Assembly: GCA_037349105.1 (NCBI GenBank)
Contig: JAYJMM010000080.1
Location: 1,528,006 to 1,592,005, forward strand
Direction: 5' to 3'
From: Limnomonas spitsbergensis
Lineage: Eukaryota; Chlorophyta; Chlorophyceae; Chlamydomonadales
DNA: 64,000 nt
The notes below the pieces were generated by a model that was not told the origin of the DNA, made no database searches, and worked only from the letters and a program-made list of their open reading frames with translations. This document shows positions 1 through 11,600 of this stretch, one piece after another; position 1 is the first letter of the stretch, and each line of letters opens with the position of its first letter. A program made the position numbers and the translations under genes.

Positions 1-250
1 AGGTCAAGGTTAAGTGTCAAGGTCACGACGCAGCGACAGCATGGTGAGGCTTAGGGTTTAGGCTCAGAATCGCAATGCAGCAGTGTTGCGGGGTTCAAGG
101 TTTTGGCTGAGGTTTGCAACGCAGCTGCTGTGTGAGAGAAGCCTTGTAGCGGTGGACGCTGCTGTAAGATTGAGGGTTCAAGGGCTGGCATCGTCCCTAA
201 ACCCTGAATCCTGGACTTGAGTCTTGACGCCGAAAGGCCGTCTGATATGA
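1..250 (+). repeat. Degenerate ~45-50 bp repeats upstream of the first exon
   Basis: Four loosely similar segments (near 30-50, 80-100, 118-138 and 153-172) share a GCAGC/GCTGCTGT core followed by GTGAGG, GTGAGA or GTAAGA. They could be decayed copies of an exon end with its donor, as in other introns here, but the similarity is weak. Confidence 0.25.
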
Positions 251-267
251 GTGCCCTTCCTTTTTAG

Positions 268-1102
268 GGAGCTGTGCCGGATCGAAGTGCCCACAGCGCC
301 TGTGGGGGCTGCAGTAGCCACTGGGCAACCTGATGTGGAGCAGCGGGTGGCGGACTTCAACAGGTATGTCTATCTTCTCCCCCTGATCTCCTTATTCGAA
401 CCCCTTTGCTTTAACAGTGATATCTATCCTCTCGGAACCCTAAACCCTAACACCTACGCTTCGACACACATATAATACATTTGGATACCGTACGGTGTAT
501 GTATATATACATATATATATATATTCAGCGACACTTCAGTCGCATCCCGGCCCTCTGCTGAATCGTGTGGGTGCAGGATCCCCTGTTGCTTGGGCCACCA
601 TGGTTTGGTTGCGACGACTTGCCCTTTCAAAGAAGGCCATTGGTTGGATGTGTAGATGTAAGTGCTGCGACTATGCAGCACTTAGATGGGGGGGGGAGGA
701 GATGGTCTAGTGGTTTAACGCTGGTGGCATCCATACACAGAGGTTCAGGGATCAAACCCGCCACACCATCTTGTCTCTCCCCCTGTCTAGATAGATTGCC
801 GGGTTCTGTATCCCTGCCCCCCTCACATACGAGGGTGGCATGGCTGCACCATGGTCCTGGTAGTGCATGGTGGCTGGAATTGAGCCTACTCATTCCCTAC
901 CAGCCCCTTGCGGCCAAAGGTTCAGCAGGGCCCAGCGGGTATGCACCATTCTAAACTATGCTGCCTTATTGCCTCTGCATTTGCCTCTGTTGTCCCCGCC
1001 AGGATGTTCGACACTGACCTCACTCTTTTCAAGAATGACTGTCGGCATTACTGCGACGGCCTCTTGGTGGCCTTGACAGGGAGGCAGCACGACCTAGTAT
1101 GA
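268..1102 (+). CDS. 3' part of an unrecognised gene (two exons)
   Basis: Two exons join in phase: 268-363 (acceptor CTTTTTAG, donor AG|GTATGT, phase 2) and 1003-1102 (acceptor CCCCGCCAG, stop TGA at 1100-1102). The joined C-terminal 64 residues begin ELCRIEVPTAP and contain ADFNRMFDTDLTLF, then KNDCRHYCDGLL, ending QHDLV. I do not recognise the family. The N-D-C-R-H-Y core looks superficially like the Cys motif of papain-fold thiol enzymes, but nothing else supports that. Upstream exons lie outside the window or in the degenerate repeats at 1-250, where a candidate donor (ATG|GTGAGG) sits at 44. The 640-bp intron is largely a SINE copy. The gene ends tail to tail with the ankyrin gene on the other strand. 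The exon pair is well supported by phase; function is unknown. Confidence 0.55.
698..960 (+). mobile_element. tRNA-derived SINE-like element, copy 1
   Basis: The element starts with a tRNA-like pol III promoter: an A-box-like TGGTCTAGTGG near 703 and a B-box-like GGATCAAACCC near 748. The body contains CATGGCTGCACCATGG and the 3' end contains GTTCAGCAGGGCCCAGCGGG, then TATGCACCATTCTAAAC. The same architecture recurs at 32827-33122 and 57445-57700 and, reversed and truncated, at about 54005-54150. It lies in the intron of gene 1. No long A tail is visible. Confidence 0.7.
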
Positions 1103-2618
1103 ATAAGCGAATGTTGAAGTATGAACATAATATTGAGGATCGGCTTTACTCTTTTTCGGTTTCGGAGTTAGTGTGGCTCAAGTAACCTTGAAGTTCGAAT
1201 TTGAGGTTTGTGTGGATGTGGTCACTACGTTTACAGTAGGGACCAATGACAATTTGTATTTGTACAGCTGACAAAGGGAACGAAGGTGGGTGCCCGTGTT
1301 CATTTCGAGGTGCTGCTACAATTCAGCCACATCATGGTCAGTAGTTCAGCTACATGACCGTCAGTGATTCAGCTGCATCCCGGTCAGTGATTCAGCTACA
1401 TCACGGCATACAACCGTGAGAGGGCTGGCACAGCAGGCTCTGCTGCTTGGGACACATACAGCCAGTCATGGTGTGGTACGAAAATTTGCTTATTTATGAT
1501 TAGTCGGTCGCCCACGCGGCCGAGCCTATCAAGCAGGCCTCAGAGGTGTTGCGTCATTGACTTGTTCAAGGCTAGACTACTCATGAGGGGCTGGGTAATC
1601 AGCTGGGCAATATGATCGGACGGCCTTTCCTTGTAGGGTGGGAAGTATCCTTCCTCCCATTCCACCTCTCTTTCTTCATTCCCTCTCGCGTTAAATTTCC
1701 TTTTCTCCCAACCAGGAGTTAGGCGCCCTCACGGCCAAGACTTTTGTAGCACTGTCCAGAGGTGCTATGTCCATGACCCTTGGTGCTGGGCCCTCCTTAA
1801 CGCTTGGCTGCGTGGGACATGTAGGAAATGCGCAAGCTGAATTCCAGCTACTACGCACAGTCACTACAATGTTTTTTAGTTAGGGTTTAGGGCATACCAA
1901 GAGAGGATGGATTTCGAGATGTAAATGCATAAAGGATTGGATGGTGGATTTAATTATGTTAAGGCTGAAGTCTATGGCGCTACTCCTTATGTTAATGCTG
2001 AAGTCATTGACGTCACGCCTTGTGTCAAGGCTGAAGTCAATGACGTTACACCTTACGTTGAGGTGTCAGTATCGAGGGCTAAATGACGCTACACCGTTGA
2101 GCATTTCTAAAAAAGCTTGGCTGTCTGGCCATGCTTGTGCATGCAGGCATGCCAGACAAAAACGAGACCCACATCTTGAACCTACCTTGATAGCCCATGC
2201 TGTCGGAGATTTTAGGGGCAATTGCAAATATTCGAATTTTAGTATGTCCAACTAGGGGTCCAACCCTGGTGACCCTTGAGTTAGACAGAAGGGTGGTAAT
2301 GTAAGAAATATCCGAGCTGGCGAGCTCATACCTATTAACTACATTAGCGCTTATTTATAGCAAGCAGGTTAAATTAGAGACTAAAAAGTTTAGAACAGTG
2401 CATACCCTGAAATTATATACTATAAATTACATGACTTAAAGAGGGCTCGCCAACTCCAGTAAATTTAAGGCGACCAACGTTCTTGAGACCAGCCCAACTC
2501 GTTGTCCATCAAAAATATATGGCTTCATACCAAGCCTTTCAAATCTGCTTGCCTGTGCGTGTTCCATACCGTTATTTAGCCTACGTACTGCCCTGCATAA
2601 CAAAACATCTCATTTATT
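1103..2618. other. Intergenic region between tail-to-tail genes
   Basis: No convincing coding exon was seen. It holds short CAATTCAGC/GATTCAGC-type repeats (1316-1410), a segment resembling 31300-31480 with shared GCGCCC-ACGGCC-AAG and CAGAGGT-GTCATTG words (about 1490-1770), and a ~36-bp tandem repeat around 1954-2096. The rest shows nothing recognisable. Confidence 0.5.
1954..2096 (+). repeat. ~36-bp tandem repeat, about four copies
   Basis: Units have the pattern TTATGTTAAGGCTGAAGTC followed by a variable GACGTCAC or GACGTTAC stretch. Copies are about 80% alike. Position is downstream of the last exons of both flanking genes. Confidence 0.6.
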
Positions 2619-5600
2619 TCAGATTCCACTATGTGCAGCAGCTTCGCTAAACAAAGCCACGCATGCCGCCGCAACAGTCCGCTGCCCCGGGGTCCTCGAT
2701 CGCTTGTCCAGCGCTGCCGCGGCTTTGGGAAACGTTTCCAACAAGAGCTTGCACGCGTCCAGATGCCCCTGAAAGATGGACAGGCGAAATTCAAACTCGA
2801 AGCAGGAGACGACATGGATAACACTTATCTCTTTCCAATAGATCCAAGAGATCTCTTGCCAAGAGATCCAAAACTCGAAGCAAGAGATATGGATAACACT
2901 GCATATATCTTTCCAATCTGAGAAAGCTTGCACGCGTCACGGCGTCTATCTAAGTCATGGTTTCAGACCCCAATTTAAAAAACTAAACATTACCATGAAC
3001 TTCTGAAACGGGGCTCTTGACTGCCATCCCACGCTACTGCCTGGTGGTTGTGTGTTGGTTGCTAGCCGCGGGGGGTCACTGTTTTTTGCTCGCTGTCCTA
3101 GCCTATTTAGTGCCAGCACCGTTTACGGGCACATGTCTCATGCATCAAATGTGATGCTCTGTTGGACTGTTACAAATTCACATGAGTCTGGGGGATGGAA
3201 GGGGGCCGGGAGCAATGGCTACGCGCTAGGTGCTCGAGTTATGGTCACCCTGCTTTCACGCAACAGCCTTTTTCGTGTGGGCCAGGCGATGCAAACGGGG
3301 AAAGCAGCGGGACTTGCAAGAAATGAGCTACGGCACTTAAGTCTGAAATGCTGATGCCCGGCAGGGTTCTCGTGGCGGGTGTGTGTCAGAGCCTATGTTT
3401 ATCATGACCAAAATGTTTCCACGTGCGATTAAAGGCTAAGATGAAGCAACACGTAGTCGACCGCCGCCGCTGAGTTCAGGGTTGAGAGCTCATAGAATTT
3501 GAAGAACCCCTCAATTTGAACAAACCCTCAATTTGAACAAACCCTCAACTTGAACAACCCCTCAATTTGAACAACCCCTCAATTTGAACAACCCCTCAAT
3601 TTGAACAACCCCTCAATTTGAACAACCCCTCAATTTGAACAACCCCTCAATTTGAACAACCCCTCAATTTGAACAATCCCATTTGAACAGCCCCTCAACT
3701 TGAACAATCCCATTTGAACAACCCCTCAATTTGAACAATCCCATTTGAACAACCCCTCAATTTGAACAACCCCTCAATTTGAACAACCCCTCAATTTGAA
3801 CAACCCCTCAACTTGAACAACCCCTCAACTTGAACAATCCCATTTGAACAACCCCTCAACTTGAACAATCCCATTTGAACAGCCCCTCAACTTGAACAAT
3901 CCCATTTGAACAACCCCTCAACTTGAACAACCCCATTTGAACAACCCCTCAACTTGAACAACCCCATTTGAACAGCCCCTCAACTTGAACAATCCCATTT
4001 GAAAAACCCTTCAACTTGAACAATCCCATTTGAACAACCCCTCAACTTGAACAATCCCATTTGAACAACCCCTCAACTTGAACAATCCCATTTGAACAAC
4101 CCCTCAACTTGAACAATCCCATTTGAACAACCCCTCAACTTGAACAATCCCATTTGAACAACCCCTCAACTTGAACAATCCCATTTGAACAACCCCTCAA
4201 CTTGAACAACCCCATTTGAACAACCCCTCAACTTGAACAATCCCATTTGAACAGCCCCTCAACTTGAACAATCCCATTTGAACAACCCCTCAACTTGAAC
4301 AATCCCATTTGAACAGCCCCTCAACTTGAACAACCCCATTTGAACAACCCCTCAACTTGAACAACCCCATTTGAACAACCCCTCAACTTGAACAATCCCA
4401 TTTGAACAGCCCCTCAACTTGAACAATCCCATTTGAACAACCCCTCAACTTGAACAACCCCATTTGAACAACCCCTCAACTTGAACAACCCCATTTGAAC
4501 AGCCCCTCAACTTGAACAATCCCATTTGAAAAACCCCTCAACTTGAACAATCCCATTTGAACAACCCCTCAACTTGAACAATCCCATTTGAACAACCCCT
4601 CAACTTGAACAATCCCATTTGAACAGCCCCTCAACTTGAACAACCCCATTTGATTAACCCCTCAACTTGAACAACCCTATTTGAACAACCCCTCAACTTG
4701 AACAATCCCATTTGAACAGCCCCTCAACTTGAACAACCCCATTTGAACAACCCCTCAACTTGAACAACCCCATTTGCACAACCCCTCAACTTGAACAACC
4801 CCATTTGAACAGCCCCTCAACTTGAACAATCCCATTTGAAAAACCCCTCAACTTGAACAATCCCATTTGAACAGCCCCTCAACTTGAACAACCCCATTTG
4901 AACAACCCCTCAACTTGAACAATCCCATTTGAACAACCCCTCAACTTGAACAACCCCATTTGAACAACCCCTCAACTTGAACAACCCCATTTGAACAACC
5001 CCTCAACTTGAACAACCCCATTTGAACAACCCCTCAACTTGAACAACCCCATTTGAACAACCCCTCAACTTGAACAATCCCATTTGAACAACCCCTCAAC
5101 TTGAACAATCCCATTTGAACAACCCCTCAACTTGAACAACCCCATTTGCACAACCCCTCAACTTGAACAACCCCATTTGAACAGCCCCTCAACTTGAACA
5201 ATCCCATTTGAACAACCCCTCAACTTGAACAATCCCATTTGAACAACCCCTCAACTTGAACAATCCCATTTGAACAACCCCTCAACTTGAACAATCCCAT
5301 TTGAACAGCCCCTCAACTTGAACAACCCCATTTGCACAACCCCTCAACTTGAACAACCCCATTTGAACAACCCCTCAACTTGAACAATCCCATTTGAACA
5401 GCCCCTCAACTTGAACAACCCCATTTGAACAACCCCTCAACTTGAACAACCCCATTTGCACAACCCCTCAACTTGAACAACCCCATTTGAACAGCCCCTC
5501 AACTTGAACAATCCCATTTGAAAAACCCCTCAACTTGAACAATCCCATTTGAACAGCCCCTCAACTTGAACAACCCCATTTGAACAACCCCTCAACTTGA

Positions 5601-8600
5601 ACAACCCCATTTGAACAACCCCTCAACTTGAACAATCCCATTTGAACAGCCCCTCAACTTGAACAATCCCATTTGAACAACCCCTCAACTTGAACAACCC
5701 CATTTGCACAACCCCTCAACTTGAACAACCCCATTTGAACAGCCCCTCAACTTGAACAATCCCATTTGAAAAACCCCTCAACTTGAACAATCCCATTTGA
5801 ACAACCCCTCAACTTGAACAATCCCATTTGAACAACCCCTCAACTTGAACAATCCCATTTGAACAGCCCCTCAACTTGAACAATCCCATTTGAACAACCC
5901 CTCAACTTGAACAATCCCATTTGAACAACCCCTCAACTTGAACAATCCCATTTGAACAACCCCTCAACTTGAACAATCCCATTTGAACAGCCCCTCAACT
6001 TGAACAACCCCATTTGAACAACCCCTCAACTTGAACAACCCCATTTGAACAACCCCTCAACTTGAACAATCCCATTTGAACAGCCCCTCAACTTGAACAA
6101 TCCCATTTGAAAAACCCCTCAACTTGAACAACCCCATTTGCACAACCCCTCAACTTGAACAACCCCATTTGAACAGCCCCTCAACTTGAACAATCCCATT
6201 TGAACAACCCCTCAACTTGAACAATCCCATTTGAACAACCCCTCAACTTGAACAATCCCATTTGAACAACCCCTCAACTTGAACAATCCCATTTGAACAG
6301 CCCCTCAACTTGAACAACCCCATTTGATTAACCCCTCAACTTGAACAACCCCATTTGAACAACCCCTCAACTTGAACAACCCCATTTGAACAACCCCTCA
6401 ACTTGAACAACCCCATTTGAACAACCCCTCAACTTGAACAACCCCATTTGAACAACCCCTCAACTTGAACAACCCCATTTGAACAACCCCTCAACTTGAA
6501 CAATCCCATTCGAACAACCCCTCAACTTGAACAATCCCATTTGAACAACCCCTCAACTTGAACAACCCCATTTGCACAACCCCTCAACTTGAACAACCCC
6601 ATTTGAACAGCCCCTCAACTTGAACAATCCCATTTGAACAACCCCTCAACTTGAACAATCCCATTTGAACAACCCCTCAACTTGAACAATCCCATTTGAA
6701 CAACCCCTCAACTTGAACAATCCCATTTGAACAGCCCCTCAACTTGAACAACCCCATTTGCACAACCCCTCAACTTGAACAACCCCATTTGAACAACCCC
6801 TCAACTTGAACAATCCCATTTGAACAACCCCTCAACTTGAACAACCCCATTTGCACAACCCCTCAACTTGAACAACCCCATTTGAACAGCCCCTCAACTT
6901 GAACAATCCCATTTGAAAAACCCCTCAACTTGAACAATCCCATTTGAACAACCCCTCAACTTGAACAATCCCATTTGAACAACCCCTCAACTTGAACAAT
7001 CCCATTTGAACAGCCCCTCAACTTGAACAATCCCATTTGAACAACCCCTCAACTTGAACAATCCCATTTGAACAACCCCTCAACTTGAACAATCCCATTT
7101 GAACAACCCCTCAACTTGAACAATCCCATTTGAACAGCCCCTCAACTTGAACAACCCCATTTGAACAACCCCTCAACTTGAACAACCCCATTTGAACAAC
7201 CCCTCAACTTGAACAATCCCATTTGAACAGCCCCTCAACTTGAACAATCCCATTTGAAAAACCCCTCAACTTGAACAACCCCATTTGCACAACCCCTCAA
7301 CTTGAACAACCCCATTTGAACAGCCCCTCAACTTGAACAATCCCATTTGAACAACCCCTCAACTTGAACAATCCCATTTGAACAACCCCTCAACTTGAAC
7401 AATCCCATTTGAACAACCCCTCAACTTGAACAATCCCATTTGAACAGCCCCTCAACTTGAACAACCCCATTTGATTAACCCCTCAACTTGAACAACCCCA
7501 TTTGAACAACCCCTCAACTTGAACAATCCCATTTGAACAGCCCCTTAACTTGAACAATCCCATTTGAACAACCCCTCAACTTGAACAACCCCATTTGCAC
7601 AACCCCTCAACTTGAACAACCCCATTTGAACAGCCCCTCAACTTGAACAATCCCATTTGAAAAACCCCTCAACTTGAACAACCCCATTTGCACAACCCCT
7701 CAACTTGAACAATCCCATTTGAACAACCCCTCAACTTGAACAATCCCATTTGAACAGCCCCTCAACTTGAACAATCCCATTTGAACAACCCCTCAACTTG
7801 AACAATCCCATTTGAACAGCCCCTCAACTTGAACAATCCCATTTGAACAACCCCTCAACTTGAACAACCCCATTTGAACAACCCCTCAACTTGAACAACC
7901 CCATTTGAACATTCCCATTTGAACAACCCCATTTGAACAACCCCTCAACTTGAACAATCCCTCAACTTGAACAACCCCATTTGAACAACCCCTTAACTTG
8001 AACAACCCCATTTGAACATTCCCATTTGAACAACCCCATTTGAACAACCCCTCAACTTGAACAACCCCATTTGAACAATCCCTCAGTTTGAACAAAAATT
8101 CAATTTGAACAACCCCTCAATTTTCAGCTACAAAACCCATAGCTGTCTGTTTTGAACCCTGGTTTCGATGCCCCCAAGTCCGAGCTCCGGAGTCAGAAGG
8201 TGTATATGGAAGATTCAGGCTTCACAACTTCAAAAGGCCTGAAGCCAGTAGCTTTTGGAGCTTACAACCCCACTTTGTCTCCTAGCTATGGAACCTACCG
8301 CTGCTGCTGCCTTATGGAGCGGGTTCTCTCCGTCACCGTCTTGGAGCATGCCGTTAGCTCCTGCCATAATCCTGGGAACAAACAGAGGGAAGTGATAAGG
8401 AGCCTATATCAAAAATCCATCGCATGTATTCAAGTTTGTATGAGGATACACATGGAGGTGTGGAGAGTATGCCGTCAGCTCCTGCCATAATCCCAAAGGG
8501 TACAAAGAGGGGGAAGCAAGGAACCATGTCCATTTCCAACAGAATTGTCCATGTTCTTATCCGGATGGACATAGAGGTGGGGAGAGCATTCCATTACCTC

Positions 8601-11600
8601 CTGTCTTGGGGCTGGGGACACACATAGGGAATTGGGCTACCAAAATAGATAATTGGGCTTCCAAAATAGGGAATTGGGCTACCAAAATAGGGAATTAGGC
8701 TACCAAAATAGGGAATTGGGCTACCAAAATAGGGAATTGGGCTACCAAAAAAGGGAATTAGGCTACCAAAATAGGGAATTGGGCTACCAAATAGATAATT
8801 GGGCTACCAAAATAGGGAATTGGGCTACCAAAATAGGGAATTAGGCTACCAAAATAGGGAATTGGGCTACCAAAATAGGGAATTAGGCTACCAAAATAGA
8901 TAATAGGGCTACCAAAATAGGGAATTGGGCTACCAAAATAGATAATTGGGCTACCAAAATAGGGAATTGGGCTACCAAAATAGATAATTGGGCTACCAAA
9001 ATAGGGAATTGGGCTACCAAAATAGGGAATTAGGCTACCAAAATAGGGAATTGGGCTACCAAAATAGGGAATTGGGCTACCAAAATAGGGAATTAGGCTA
9101 CCAAAATAGGTAATTAGGCTACCAAAATAGGGAATAAGGCTACCAAAATAGGGAATTAGGCTACCAAAATAGGGAATTGGGCTACCAAAATAGATAATTG
9201 GGCTACCAAAATAGGGAATTGGGCTACCAAAATAGGGAATTGGGCTACCAAAATAGGGAATTGGGCTACCAAAATAGGGAATTGGGCTACCAAAATAGGG
9301 AATTAGGCTACCAAAATAGGTAATTAGGCTACCAAAATAGGGAATAAGGCTACCAAAATAGGGAATTAGGCTACCAAAATAGGGAATTAGGCTACCAAAA
9401 TAGGGAATTGGGCTACCAAAATAGGGAATTATGCTACCTAAATAGGGAATTATGCTACCAAAATAGGGAATGGCTACCAAAATAGGGAATTTTGCTACCA
9501 AAATAGGGAATAAGGCTACCCAAAATGGAAAATAAGGCTACCAAAACAGGGAATAAGGCTACCAAAATAGGGAAATGGGCCATCAAAATAGGGAAGTAGG
9601 CTACCAAAATAGGGAATTAGGCTACAAAAATAGGGAATAAGGCTACCAAAATAGGGGATTATGCTACCAAAATAGGGAATAAGGCTACCAAAATAGGGAA
9701 TTAGGCTACCAAAATAGGGAATTAGGCTACCAGCATAGTAAAGAAGGCTACCAAAATAGGGAATTAGGCTACCAAAATAGGGAATTAGGCTACCAAATAG
9801 GGAATAAGGCTACCAAAATAGGAAAGTAGGCTACCAAAATAGGGAATAAGGCTACCAAAATAGGGAATAAGGCTACACAAATAGGGAATTAGGCTACAAA
9901 AATAGGGAATAAGGCTACCAAAATAGGGAATTGGGCTACCAAAATAGGGAATTAGGCTACCAAAATAGGGAAGTAGGCTACCAAAATAGGGAATTGGGCC
10001 ACCAAAATAGGGAATTAGGCTACCAAAATAGGGAATAAGGCTACCAAATAGGGAATAAGGCTACCAAAATAGGAAAGTAGGCTACCAAATAGGGAATTAG
10101 GCTACCAAAATAGGGAATTGGACTACCAAAATAGGGAATTGGGCTACCAAAATAGGGAATTAGGCTACCAAAATAGGGAAGAAGGCTACCAAAATAGGGA
10201 ATTAGGCTACCAAAATAGGGAATTAGGCTACCAAATAGGGAATAAGGCTACCAAAATAGGAAAGCAGGCTACCAAAATAGGGAAAATAAGGCTACCAAAA
10301 TCAGGAATAAGGCTACCAAAATAGGGAATTTGGCTACCAAAATAGGGAATTATGCTACCAAAATAGGGAATTAGGCTACCAAAATAGGGAATTGGGCTAC
10401 CAAAATAGGGAATTAGGCTACCAAAATAGGGAATTGGGCTACCAAAATAGGGAATTGGGCTACCAAAATAGGGAATTAGGCTACCAAAATAGGTAATTAG
10501 GCTACCAAAATAGGGAATAAGGCTACCAAAATAGGGAATTAGGCTACCAAAATAGGGAATTGGGCTACCAAAATAGATAATTGGGCTACCAAAATAGGGA
10601 ATTGGGCTACCAAAATAGGGAATTGGGCTACCAAAATAGGGAATTGGGCTACCAAAATAGGGAATTGGGCTACCAAAATAGGGAATTAGGCTACCAAAAT
10701 AGGTAATTAGGCTACCAAAATAGGGAATAAGGCTACCAAAATAGGGAATTAGGCTACCAAAATAGGGAATTAGGCTACCAAAATAGGGAATTGGGCTACC
10801 AAAATAGGGAATTATGCTACCTAAATAGGGAATTATGCTACCAAAATAGGGAATGGCTACCAAAATAGGGAATTGGGCTACCAAAATAGGGAATAAGGCT
10901 ACCCAAAATGGAAAATAAGGCTACCAAAACAGGGAATAAGGCTACCAAAATAGGGAAATGGGCCATCAAAATAGGGAAGTAGGCTACCAAAATAGGGAAT
11001 TAGGCTACAAAAATAGGGAATAAGGCTACCAAAATAGGGGATTATGCTACCAAAATAGGGAATAAGGCTACCAAAATAGGGAATTAGGCTACCAAAATAG
11101 GGAATTAGGCTACCAGCATAGTAAAGAAGGCTACCAAAATAGGGAATTAGGCTACCAAAATAGGGAATTAGGCTACCAAATAGGGAATAAGGCTACCAAA
11201 ATAGGAAAGTAGGCTACCAAAATAGGGAATAAGGCTACCAAAATAGGGAATAAGGCTACACAAATAGGGAATTAGGCTACAAAAATAGGGAATAAGGCTA
11301 CCAAAATAGGGAATTGGGCTACCAAAATAGGGAATTAGGCTACCAAAATAGGGAAGTAGGCTACCAAAATAGGGAATTGGGCCACCAAAATAGGGAATTA
11401 GGCTACCAAAATAGGGAATAAGGCTACCAAATAGGGAATAAGGCTACCAAAATAGGAAAGTAGGCTACCAAATAGGGAATTAGGCTACCAAAATAGGGAA
11501 TTGGACTACCAAAATAGGGAATTGGGCTACCAAAATAGGGAATTAGGCTACCAAAATAGGGAAGAAGGCTACCAAAATAGGGAATTAGGCTACCAAAATA

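Noticed and set aside
3502..8128. CRISPR-like appearance of regularly spaced repeats
   Set aside because: There are no unique spacers, the repeat is continuous, and the context is a spliced eukaryotic gene.
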